Shown: positions 56,802-64,000 of the stretch, piece by piece
Numbering within the stretch: position 1 is the stretch's first letter
Layout of the letters: the number at the start of each line of letters is the position of its first letter
NCBI GenBank assembly: GCA_951813065.1
Contig: CATOTH010000001.1
Span: 434,001 to 498,000, forward strand
Length of the DNA stretch: 64,000 bases
Direction: 5' to 3'
From: an uncultured Bryobacterales bacterium
Lineage (GTDB): Bacteria > Acidobacteriota > Terriglobia > Bryobacterales > UBA6623
Made by a program: the position numbers and the translations under genes
Notes under the pieces: model-generated
The model's input: the letters and a program-made list of their open reading frames with translations, nothing else
Told to the model about the DNA's origin: nothing
Databases searched by the model: none

Positions 56802-57572
56802 ATGATGGACCTCCAAGGCAAGACAGCGATCGTGACTGGCGGATCCCGCGGAATCGGCCGCGCGGTGTGCCTGGAGCTAGCCAGCCGCGGGGCAAGGGTT
56901 GCCGTCAATTTCCGTAGCGGCCACGACGCAGCGCAAGAGGTCACCACGGGCATAGGAACGAATGCGCTCGCCATCCAGGCAGATGTCTCGGACAGGGCAG
57001 CAGTGAAAGCTATGGTGGCTCGGACAGAGGCGGAACTGGGCACCCCGGACATCCTCGTCAACAACGCCGGGCTCTTGTACCCGGGCAGCTTGCTCGACTA
57101 CGACGAAGAGCAGTTCGACAGGATGTGGCGGACAAACGTCAAGGGCGTACTCTATTGCTGCGAAGCGGTCGCGCCCGGAATGATCGAGCGTGGCTGGGGC
57201 CGGATAGTGAACCTGTCGTCAAACGCGGCGATAGGAACGGCACTTCCGGGAACCACGCTGTACGCGGCGACCAAGGGGGCGGTACTGACGCTGACCAAGA
57301 GATTGGCGTTCGAGCTGTCTCCGAGCGGGATCACCGTCAACGCCGTGCTGCCTGGATTCACCAAGACCGACATGGTGCTGGCCGGCAAGACAGAGGAAGA
57401 AGCGGCCCGCTTGATCGAGGCTGTGTCAAACCGGTCATTGGTGGGCCGCGTGGGTGAGCCCGCGGACATCGCGAGCCTGGTAGGCTATGCCTGCTCCGAG
57501 GCCAGCGCCTTCATGACCGGCCAGTTCCTGCTCGCGGACGGAGGCCGGCAGGACTACCTCACGCGGGTGTAG
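56802..57572 (+). CDS. SDR-family oxidoreductase, FabG-like
   Basis: 256 residues from ATG 56802 (a second ATG follows directly). Classical SDR: TGGSRGIG at 12-19, NNAG at 87-90, Ser140 (NLSSNAA), Tyr154-x3-Lys158 (YAATK), and VNAVLPGFTKTDMV. The NFRS after the second strand (residues 36-39) suggests NADPH. It resembles 3-oxoacyl-ACP reductases but is isolated from fatty-acid genes, so the substrate is open. It starts 53 bp after the repeat-tail protein on the same strand. Confidence 0.85.
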   Translation: MMDLQGKTAIVTGGSRGIGRAVCLELASRGARVAVNFRSGHDAAQEVTTGIGTNALAIQADVSDRAAVKAMVARTEAELGTPDILVNNAGLLYPGSLLDYDEEQFDRMWRTNVKGVLYCCEAVAPGMIERGWGRIVNLSSNAAIGTALPGTTLYAATKGAVLTLTKRLAFELSPSGITVNAVLPGFTKTDMVLAGKTEEEAARLIEAVSNRSLVGRVGEPADIASLVGYACSEASAFMTGQFLLADGGRQDYLTRV

Positions 57573-57751
57573 ACCAGCCAGGGCACAACCGGCGATTGCC
57601 GCAAGCGGGTGTCGCCTGTCCAAGGGCCGTGGATGACTCCGGGACTCTCTGGAATCCACACCCGTAAGTTTCCGAAGGCTCTCCGCAACGGATTTCGCGT
57701 GGCTCATCGCAGGGATTGCCGGTACAGGAATCCAGCCTCGGAGCAACCGAC

Positions 57752-59152
57752 CTACGTGCGCTCCACGCGGTACGGGTAGCGGTCCTTGGCACGCTTCAGG
57801 TAGTCCAGCACTTCTCCGTCCAGTTCGTCCATCAGCCTCGCGTGGCCGGAATCGTCGGCCAAGTTGTGGCGCTGGTGCGGATCTTCCTGATTGTCATAGA
57901 GACACCAACGTCCGATCTCCCCGCAGGCGTAGGTGTAGCGGGCGGTGCGGATGCCGCGGAACAGCGGTGCTGTGTGATTGACACCCCCGGAAGCGTTGGA
58001 TTTTTCGATATGCATCAAGAATTGATGCTCTGGCCCGTCGACCGGCTGTCCTCGCACCGCCGCGGATAGGTCCCTGCCTTCGCAAGAATCAGGTACCGGG
58101 ACATTCGCCATTCCACACAGTGTCGGGAAAATATCGATTGCGCCAAGCAGCACGTCGGACTTCACGCCCGCGGGCGCACCAGGCGATCGCACGACGAAGG
58201 GTACGCGGCAGGACTCTTCGTGCGGAAGGCGCTTGCCGGTGCGGTTCTGGGCTCCGAGCATCTCGCCGTGATCCGACGTGTACACGATGATTGTGTTGTC
58301 CGCGATCCCATTCTCGTCCAAGCATCTCACCAGCCGGGCCATCTCCCGATCGACAGCTTCAATGTGCGCGTTGTAACCAGCCAGGTCACCCCTCATGGAG
58401 CGACCGCGCCCGCCTACACCACGTGTCACGCGCTCGGCGGTGTTCGGACGAAGCTGCAGATCGCCGGGAGGGTATTTCTTCATCAGTTCAGGAGGAGCGT
58501 CCTGGAATGGAGGATGAGGTGGGTTCAAGGAAAGCACCAGCATCCACTGTGCTTCACGATTCCGCTCGATGAACCCGATCGCGTCATCGGTCATGAGCGT
58601 CGCATTGTAGCCACGGGGAACTTGCTGCTTTCCGCTACGCGGGTCGTAGGTATGGGACCGATGGAAGTGTGGGTTGGTGTTGTACCACGCCCTCCAATCC
58701 TCAAAGCCGTGGCGCGAGTCGCCTTCGGGCTTGAGGGCGTGCCCTTCCGCTCCCCGCGCATCAAGATGCCACTTACCCACATACCCTGTGCGGTAGCCCG
58801 CATCCCGGAACGCCTCCCCGAGGCTGTATTCTGATCGCCGCAAGGGAAACGAGTTGTCAATGACCCCGCTCTGGTACGGCCATCGGCCCGTCATAAGAAT
58901 GCCCCGGTAGGGCGAGCAGACCGGGTAGTTGGAAATGCAATGCGAGAATGTCGTTCCTTGGGACGCAAGGGCTTCCAGTGCGGGTGCAGCAGCATCGTTG
59001 AAAGGCTCCCCCGGCATGGAGCACGCCCGATGTTGATCGCTGAACACAAAGAGCAGATTCGGCCGTCTCGTGACTTGCGCCCGCAAGGACGCCGCACCTC
59101 CTGCGGCCAAGCCGCTCAAGACGTCTCGCCGGGTCGGGTTGCGCGGTATCAT
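57752..59152 (-). CDS. Sulfatase (formylglycine type), exported
   Basis: 466 residues from ATG 59152 (GTG 59158 is two codons earlier). Twin-arginine-type leader PTRRDVLSGLAAGGAASLRAQ. Sulfatase signature NYPVCSPYRGILMTGRWP with Cys79-x-Pro-x-Arg83, the site converted to formylglycine. Metal-site residues are in LLFVFSDQHRA, where the usual Asp-Asp pair is reduced to Ser-Asp-Gln, and in VYTSDHGEMLG. It should hydrolyse a sulfate ester, perhaps on a polysaccharide. A maturation enzyme (FGE or anSME) is not in the window. It is divergent from recO. Confidence 0.88.
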   Translation of the reverse strand: MIPRNPTRRDVLSGLAAGGAASLRAQVTRRPNLLFVFSDQHRACSMPGEPFNDAAAPALEALASQGTTFSHCISNYPVCSPYRGILMTGRWPYQSGVIDNSFPLRRSEYSLGEAFRDAGYRTGYVGKWHLDARGAEGHALKPEGDSRHGFEDWRAWYNTNPHFHRSHTYDPRSGKQQVPRGYNATLMTDDAIGFIERNREAQWMLVLSLNPPHPPFQDAPPELMKKYPPGDLQLRPNTAERVTRGVGGRGRSMRGDLAGYNAHIEAVDREMARLVRCLDENGIADNTIIVYTSDHGEMLGAQNRTGKRLPHEESCRVPFVVRSPGAPAGVKSDVLLGAIDIFPTLCGMANVPVPDSCEGRDLSAAVRGQPVDGPEHQFLMHIEKSNASGGVNHTAPLFRGIRTARYTYACGEIGRWCLYDNQEDPHQRHNLADDSGHARLMDELDGEVLDYLKRAKDRYPYRVERT

Positions 59153-59243
59153 GACCACGGTATTCTAGCAACGATAAGTCGGGCATTCCGACAGCAATCC
59201 GAACGACTGGCCACACCGGCCGAATAGGACAATCGAGCCGATC

Positions 59244-60056
59244 ATGCCGTCGAGGGAAAGTGAGGCGGTCATCCTTCGCAGCTACCCCTATCGCGATGCC
59301 GACCTCGTGGTCAGCTTCTACACGCGAGACCGGGGCAAGCTCCGCGGCGTAGCGGCGGGCGTGCGCCGACCTAAGAACAAGTTCGGGGTTTCGCTCGAAC
59401 GACTCGCGCACTCCCGGGTCTTCTATTTCCAGAAGGAAACAGCCGAGCTTGTCACTCTCCAGCGCGCCGAGCTCATGGGTCCGGCCAATCTCTGGAAGGC
59501 AAGCTATTCCGCTTGTGTCGTGCTGGATCTCATTGCCGAGACAGCCGACCAGATGCTCCCCGATAGCGAGCCACACGACGCCTATTTCCGGCTACTGAAG
59601 CTGATTGTCGACGAGTCGTCGCGAGGTATTTCCCAGGAGAGCCCATCGGAACCGATCCAGGCCTGGGCACAGCGGGCGCTGGCGTACTTCCTGCTGTGGG
59701 CGGCCAGGCTTGGCGGTTGGCTACCCCCTCTTGACCGCTGCATCGAGTCGGACGTGCCGTTCGCAGACGACGAACCTGCCTACTTCAGTCCGCGGAAAGA
59801 CGGACTGTTTCGGGCCAGTTTCAGCGATAGCGAGTCGTGGCTGTTCCCGGCGGCCGCCCGCTCGCTAGCGCAGGCAATGCTGTCGCGGCGCATCGACGGT
59901 ATTGACCCTACCGCCTGGCATCAGCCGGCAGCGCTCGATTTGCAGCGATTCCTGTTGCAGCGCACCCAAGCCCAACTCGAGGGACGCTTGCGAGGCGTCG
60001 AGGCTCTACGTGCCGTGATGAGCGCCGAAGAGCCGCCCTTCCCCGCTGCCGGGTAA
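59244..60056 (+). CDS. recO: DNA repair protein RecO
   Basis: 270 residues. The N-terminal OB-fold begins SEAVILRSYPYRDADLVVSFYTRDRGKLRGVAAGVRR-like motifs of RecO, with the helical C-terminal domain after it (LWKASYSACVVLDLIAETAD). It loads RecA together with RecR in gap repair. The zinc finger seen in many RecO proteins (CxxC...CxxC) is reduced to one Cys in LDRCIESDVPF. Its stop lies 1 bp from the stop of the convergent PDZ gene. Confidence 0.93.
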   Translation: MPSRESEAVILRSYPYRDADLVVSFYTRDRGKLRGVAAGVRRPKNKFGVSLERLAHSRVFYFQKETAELVTLQRAELMGPANLWKASYSACVVLDLIAETADQMLPDSEPHDAYFRLLKLIVDESSRGISQESPSEPIQAWAQRALAYFLLWAARLGGWLPPLDRCIESDVPFADDEPAYFSPRKDGLFRASFSDSESWLFPAAARSLAQAMLSRRIDGIDPTAWHQPAALDLQRFLLQRTQAQLEGRLRGVEALRAVMSAEEPPFPAAG

Positions 60057-60057
60057 C

Positions 60058-60903
60058 TCATTCGCGGTCTGAAGCAGGGCGCACCACCCCTGAATCCGGA
60101 CGGGGCCCGAAGTCAATCTCCAGCGTGACTCGGGCCCGATCGCGGATGATTTCCACCGGCACGACGCCATCGGCTAGAGACAGGGCCCTCTCGCAACGAA
60201 TTGCTGTCCGCATGGCGTTGCCATCGACCGCCACGATCACGTCACCAGCTCGCAAACCTGACTCGTCAGCAACGGAACCCTCGCCAACCTGGCGGACCAG
60301 CACTCCTCGGTCAAGACCGAAATGCTCCGCAAGCTGGCCACCGAGGTCTTCGAGTTCAGCTCCGAGCCGCTTGTTCCGGCGGCTGAAACGCAGCTGGGGA
60401 AAGCTCAAGTCCAAATTCAAATCGATCTTGACGTCGTCAAAGTTACGCTTGGCCCGCTCGATCCGCAGCCGCGCCTCGTCAATCGCCTGCCTCACAGACA
60501 CTTCGGCCTCACGCCGCCCAATCTCGACTTCCATACTCATGCGCTCACCCGCTCGCACTATGCCGAGATCGACCTTCCTCCCGGCAGGCGTTTCCCTTAC
60601 AAGGCGCGCAAAGTGCTCATATCCCTGCACTTTCTCGCCGCGGTAGGTGAGCACGATGTCACCATCGGACAATCCCGCGTCGTGCGCGGGGCTGCCGTCA
60701 AGAACACTTGTCACCTCGATGCCGTGAGGTTCGATCAGTCCGATCTCCCGCACGGCATCTTCACTCAGGTCCATCACGCCCAGGCCAATGTAGCTCGTCG
60801 ATGCAAGAAGGATCCGCGTATCGAGAAGCTGTGCCGCATCAAGCGACGCGCCCGCGGCAAGGATGCATCCAAGGATCGCTCTAGGTGCGAATTTCGCCCA
60901 CAT
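60058..60903 (-). CDS. Exported protein with two PDZ domains
   Basis: 281 residues, signal peptide about 1-23. PDZ 1 at about 40-125 (YIGLGVMDL...GIEVTSVLDGSPAHDAGLSDGDIVLTYRG) and PDZ 2 at about 185-265 (GVLVRQVGEGSVADESGLRAGDVIVAVDG), joined by a charged helix. There is no protease domain, so it is a binding or scaffold protein and not a DegP. It is the last gene of the sigma/anti-sigma/DUF4097 operon and may recognise C-termini of misfolded envelope proteins (inference). Confidence 0.85.
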   Translation of the reverse strand: MWAKFAPRAILGCILAAGASLDAAQLLDTRILLASTSYIGLGVMDLSEDAVREIGLIEPHGIEVTSVLDGSPAHDAGLSDGDIVLTYRGEKVQGYEHFARLVRETPAGRKVDLGIVRAGERMSMEVEIGRREAEVSVRQAIDEARLRIERAKRNFDDVKIDLNLDLSFPQLRFSRRNKRLGAELEDLGGQLAEHFGLDRGVLVRQVGEGSVADESGLRAGDVIVAVDGNAMRTAIRCERALSLADGVVPVEIIRDRARVTLEIDFGPRPDSGVVRPASDRE

Positions 60904-60932
60904 GACAACCTCCTAGCGACTCGGCGGGGCTC

Positions 60933-62108
60933 CTACCGCAGTTTTCGAACCTCGATACGGCCAACTCCGTTGCGGATCGTGAGAGTGGCGCCGCCCCCGT
61001 TGATCGCCCCGGCAGCTTCTACGCTTGCCGGACCGAAGGGTCCTCCGAAGCGATTCACCTGAATCGAAGGGAACTCGCTGATGATCCCACGTGTCCCCCT
61101 GGCAAGCCGGACGCTCGCGTCAATTGTCAGGGCGAGCGATTCGGGCAACGACACGACAATCGATCCCACCGACGTTTCAAGCACTGAGTCCCGGAGCCCG
61201 GAGCCCCTCTGGAACGATGCCAGAATATCTCCCGCGCCACTGGAAACGACCAGCGCACCCATGGCGCGGTCAATGCGAATATCCCCTGCACCGGCGTCAG
61301 CATGAATGTCGTGACGGGCCTCGACCACGCGGATCGAGCCGCCGCCGGTGGTTGCACGGACAGTTCCGGAGACGTTCCCGACCTCGATACTGCCACCGGC
61401 AGTCTCGGCCTCAAGATCGCCGTTGACGTTGGCGACCCGGATGCCACCGACGATCGTTTTGAGCCTGGCAGACTTCCCGCTATCGGCCAAGTTGATACTT
61501 CCACCAGCCGTCACACAATCGACAGGACCGCCGACCGTGCCCAGCCGCACACTGCCACCCGCGGTTGCCGCCAGCACTGCGCCTCCGACACCGCTCATCG
61601 TGATCGAGCCGCCGCTCGTGCGGACGCGCACGGAGCCTTCAATGTCCTGTACACCAACTGCGCCTCCGCGGGTCACTATGTCGACCGCGCCCGTGCCGGT
61701 AGGCACCTCGATCTCAAGACGAGCATCGAATCGGCAAGCATTGCAACCAGGCTCGCGCAATTTCAGCACGAGTGTGCCACCCGGCTTTCTCGAGGGCACT
61801 ATCCCAGCGTCGCGAAGCACTGCGCGGGCCGATTCTTTATCGCTAGCGGCCGGCAGCCTCATCGTCAGAGTGAAGCGAATGGTCTCGATTTCGGAACCGA
61901 CGAGCATTACCTGGCCCTTGGTGTCGATTTCCACAACACTGGCTGCCTGCTCCTCGGCGCTGCGCTGCGCAGTCCAGTACCGGCCATCCTGCTTGACCTC
62001 CAACCGCTGCTGTCCAGACAGCACGGCCACCGAGACAAACGCCAAGCCAGCAGCGCCAAGGCAAGACGGTGCCTTCCGGCGACTTCCGACTGCGATCGTC
62101 CGGGTCAC
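60933..62108 (-). CDS. DUF4097-type exported beta-helix protein
   Basis: 391 residues from GTG 62108, 4 bp after the anti-sigma gene stop; the longer frame upstream overlaps that gene and is ignored. A signal peptide (about 10-30, ending SGQ) is followed by a short helical part and then a long right-handed ladder of about 18-20-residue repeats with GGSI, GGSV and NGDL turns (for example TAGGSVRLGTVGG, TAGGSINLADSG, NVNGDLEAETAGG). This is the DUF4097/adhesin-like fold common behind ECF sigma genes in Acidobacteria. Function unknown; it sits in the envelope. Confidence 0.85.
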   Translation of the reverse strand: MTRTIAVGSRRKAPSCLGAAGLAFVSVAVLSGQQRLEVKQDGRYWTAQRSAEEQAASVVEIDTKGQVMLVGSEIETIRFTLTMRLPAASDKESARAVLRDAGIVPSRKPGGTLVLKLREPGCNACRFDARLEIEVPTGTGAVDIVTRGGAVGVQDIEGSVRVRTSGGSITMSGVGGAVLAATAGGSVRLGTVGGPVDCVTAGGSINLADSGKSARLKTIVGGIRVANVNGDLEAETAGGSIEVGNVSGTVRATTGGGSIRVVEARHDIHADAGAGDIRIDRAMGALVVSSGAGDILASFQRGSGLRDSVLETSVGSIVVSLPESLALTIDASVRLARGTRGIISEFPSIQVNRFGGPFGPASVEAAGAINGGGATLTIRNGVGRIEVRKLR

Positions 62109-62112
62109 GGGA

Positions 62113-63102
62113 CTAGTAGTGCTCCATCGAGGCGCCCAGCGAGTGCAAGATCCGCTCGGTCTCGTCCAGGACAAATGAATTCGATTCGCGCTTGGCCAGA
62201 TCCTGCAGCGGTCCGGCCAACTCTCGGCTAGGGTACTCCCGCAGCAACTGGATGGCATGGACGCGCATCCCTGTAATTGGATCGTGCCGCAACGTCTGCA
62301 GCAACGCATTTCGAACGTCCGGAAGATCGACCTGATCCCGAATGGCGTCAAGCGCCATCAGTCGAACTCCGGGATTCTCGTCTTCCGTCAAGGACCGTAG
62401 CAGGGTCTGGCGCACCTCTCCGTCGCCCGCGTGGGCACGCAGGGCTTCAAGCGACGAAAGGCGCGCTCCCGCGTGAGAGTCCCGCACGGTGTTCAGGAGC
62501 ATGCCTCGGATGAACGGGTCCGACGACTCCCCTGTCACAACCCGGCGCTCTTCGAAAACAATCTGGACCTGGCCGCCGACCGGGTCGAGACGCACGGTCT
62601 CGACTCCGGTCAGCATCGGGCTCGCATCGACGGAGAAGGACTCGGTCGAGCCGTAGGAAGTAGCGACCTCAGCTGTCCGGAATAGCCCGCCAAGGTTCGA
62701 ACTGCCCGCCAAGAACCCCACGGCCAGTAGCAGCGCAGCCAGGGCCGGCTGCCAGACAAGTCGATGACCGGCAATCGTAGCGGCCTGCGTGCCAAGCGAC
62801 CGCAGAATGCGGCTGAACGGCCACGCGGCTCGGTGCGGGCGCTCCTGCGTCGCGACCGCCCGGCCCAAGCCCTCGCGACACTCTTCCAGCAAGGAGTCCA
62901 TGTCGGTGTCGATTTGAGGCTCGCTGAGCGCAAGCAGGAACGACTCTTCGTCCTCGACCAGCGCGCGAAACGCAGGATCCTCGGCGCGGCACCGCTCCAC
63001 TTCGTGGCGCTCAGCCAAGCTGAGTTCTCCGTACAGGTAGAGCCGAACTCGCTGCCTCAGAATCTCGCTGTCCATGGGAGCGGTCCCGTCAGACCCGGAC
63101 AT
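62113..63102 (-). CDS. Membrane anti-sigma factor with HEAT-like repeats
   Basis: 329 residues. The N-terminal cytoplasmic part (LYLYGELSLAERHEVERC...) resembles anti-sigma zinc-finger domains but lacks the HxxxCxxC zinc motif, keeping one Cys. A transmembrane segment lies at about 117-134 (WQPALAALLLAVGFLAGS). The periplasmic part ends with HEAT-like repeats from about 210 on (ARLSSLEALRAHAGDGEVRQTLLRSL, then MALDAIRDQVDLPDVRNALLQTL, and MRVHAIQLLREYP). The start overlaps the sigma gene by 14 bp. It is expected to hold the sigma factor at the membrane until an envelope signal releases it. Confidence 0.8.
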   Translation of the reverse strand: MSGSDGTAPMDSEILRQRVRLYLYGELSLAERHEVERCRAEDPAFRALVEDEESFLLALSEPQIDTDMDSLLEECREGLGRAVATQERPHRAAWPFSRILRSLGTQAATIAGHRLVWQPALAALLLAVGFLAGSSNLGGLFRTAEVATSYGSTESFSVDASPMLTGVETVRLDPVGGQVQIVFEERRVVTGESSDPFIRGMLLNTVRDSHAGARLSSLEALRAHAGDGEVRQTLLRSLTEDENPGVRLMALDAIRDQVDLPDVRNALLQTLRHDPITGMRVHAIQLLREYPSRELAGPLQDLAKRESNSFVLDETERILHSLGASMEHY

Positions 63103-63739
63103 CGTGAAGTTCCTTGCGCAGCTTACGGGTCGCGCGGAACAGGCATTGCTTGGCCGAGTCCTCGGAAATGGAGCACGCCTCCCCGATCGCCTTCAATCGC
63201 ATGCCTTCGTAGTGGCGCAGGGTGAAGACTACCCGCTCGCGATCCGACAGTATCTCCATCGCGCGCGCAATCCTCTCCGATGCTTCCCGGTTGCCGAGCA
63301 TGCGGTCGGGAGAACCCGAGGGCTTGCTGTCGGGTGCCACCTGGAGCGGCGACCGGCCGGAGGTCTCGGCCGCATCCAACGCGGTGAACTCCGGTCTCGC
63401 TTTGCGCCTACGGAGGTGGTCCAGACACACATTGGTCGCTATACGATAGAGCCAAGTATGGAAGCGACACTGAAAGCGGAAAGTGTCGAGCTTCCGGTAG
63501 ACCTTCAGGAAGGCTTCCTGGTAGGCGTCGCGCGCGTCTTCCTGCGACCGCAGGATACGCAACGCGATCCGCAGCACGCTACGGTCATACAGCCGAACGA
63601 GCTCGGAGAAAGCTCCCTGGTCACCCCGCTGTGCGGCCTCGATCAGGTCTCGCTCGGCCTCGCCATGCTGGGAAGCATCGCGCCCGATCGCGAGAATCTC
63701 GGCCTTGGCAACGTCCATTGCGCGGGTGTCCTTCTTCAT
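63089..63739 (-). CDS. ECF RNA polymerase sigma factor
   Basis: About 216 residues from ATG 63739 (GTG 63751 is possible). Sigma region 2 (GAFSELVRLYDRSVLRIALRIL...DAYQEAFLKVYRKLDTF) includes the -10-recognition helix; RCRFHTWLYRIATNVCLDHLRRRK is typical. Region 4 is a helix-turn-helix (ILSDRERVVFTLRHYEGMRLKAIGEACSISEDSAKQCLFRATRKLRK). It is first in the operon with the anti-sigma, DUF4097 and PDZ genes, and probably drives its own operon under envelope stress. Confidence 0.93.
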   Translation of the reverse strand: MKKDTRAMDVAKAEILAIGRDASQHGEAERDLIEAAQRGDQGAFSELVRLYDRSVLRIALRILRSQEDARDAYQEAFLKVYRKLDTFRFQCRFHTWLYRIATNVCLDHLRRRKARPEFTALDAAETSGRSPLQVAPDSKPSGSPDRMLGNREASERIARAMEILSDRERVVFTLRHYEGMRLKAIGEACSISEDSAKQCLFRATRKLRKELHDVRV

Positions 63740-63794
63740 GGTTGGACGCACCAGCAGGTAGAAACGTTAGGCTCGTCACGGCTGAGAGCGAGGC

Positions 63795-64000
63795 TCACGT
63801 GATCCAGCCCCCTCCAATCACGATGTCTCCGTCATAGAACACCGCCGCCTGGCCTGGAGTCACCGCGCGCTGGGGCTCGTCGAATTCGACCCTGACTCGA
63901 TCTCCGGACGGATGTGCTTCCGCCCACGCCGGAGTGGCGCGATAGCGGATCTGGACCTGAGTTCGAATCGGTCGGACGAGGGATTCCATCCGAATCCAGT
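63795..64000 (-). CDS. mnmA: tRNA 2-thiouridylase MnmA, C-terminal end (start outside window)
   Basis: The last 67 or so residues of MnmA, the enzyme that thiolates U34 of tRNA. The reading frame is open to the window edge ([10 protein letters not shown]...). The C-terminal beta-barrel motif is visible: [15 protein letters not shown], then [24 protein letters not shown] and VIGGGWIT. It lies 43-55 bp upstream of the sigma gene on the same strand. Confidence 0.85.
   Translation of the reverse strand, partial: WIRMESLVRPIRTQVQIRYRATPAWAEAHPSGDRVRVEFDEPQRAVTPGQAAVFYDGDIVIGGGWIT

Noticed and set aside
61300-62231. Plus-strand frames opposite the DUF4097 gene
   Set aside because: They mirror its Gly/Ser/Val repeat codons; the minus-strand product has a signal peptide and a coherent beta-helix repeat.

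Overview
The window is GC-rich, densely coding bacterial DNA. lpxB points to a Gram-negative outer membrane. The mix of quinoproteins and cytochromes, a DUF1592/DUF1552 pair, a sulfatase, an ECF sigma/HEAT-repeat anti-sigma/DUF4097/PDZ operon, dnaK-dnaJ-hspR and a short-form PheT fits Acidobacteriota (Solibacter/Bryobacter-like) best. That assignment is an inference from gene content, not a phylogeny.

Region 1 (1-12.2 kb). The C-terminal end of a nucleobase-type (NCS1-like) permease is followed by a molybdenum hydroxylase operon of the xanthine dehydrogenase/CO dehydrogenase superfamily: small, large and medium subunits (coxS-coxL-coxM order), a MoxR/CoxD-type AAA ATPase and a CoxE-type VWA protein. 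The large subunit has the form II signature AYRGAGR, so CO is unlikely to be the main substrate. A 2235-bp insertion sequence (7107-9341, with recognisable inverted ends and a CTAG flank on each side) separates this operon from its coxG-like gene. A Tat-type lipoprotein dipeptidase (M19) and an SPFH protein follow.

Region 2 (12.3-34.8 kb) is rich in exported oxidoreductases and hydrolases: a cytochrome c/PQQ dehydrogenase pair, a beta-propeller plus PHP protein, a DUF1592/DUF1552 pair divergent from a cytochrome-quinoprotein fusion, a PhoD phosphatase, and two exported proteins of unknown function. Cytoplasmic metabolism is represented by glutamine synthetase, a phosphomannose-isomerase-like cupin and a large indolepyruvate-type ferredoxin oxidoreductase. 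A tRNA-Leu(UAG) and a likely 51-residue membrane peptide lie between them.

Region 3 (35.1-51.5 kb) is housekeeping: rpmI-rplT-pheS-pheT, a GT39-like membrane glycosyltransferase, an SDR, and lpxB translationally coupled to an M1-peptidase-like protein that has lost its catalytic residues. A fused sulfur-carrier/E1/rhodanese protein has an excellent sigma-70 promoter. thiE and dnaK-dnaJ-hspR follow; alternating short repeats overlap the dnaK promoter.

Region 4 (51.5-64 kb) holds two sodium/proton-coupled solute transporters, a 768-bp gene-poor gap, an unrecognised 473-residue protein with a Tyr/Asp/Arg/Gly-rich repeat tail, an SDR, a sulfatase, recO, the envelope-stress-like operon sigma/anti-sigma/DUF4097/PDZ, and the end of mnmA.

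The observations most worth following are the M1 pseudo-peptidase, the MoaD-E1-rhodanese fusion with an internal Gly-Gly, the unrecognised repeat-tail protein and the insertion sequence that splits the cox-like operon. No CRISPR array, prophage or obvious defence system was seen.
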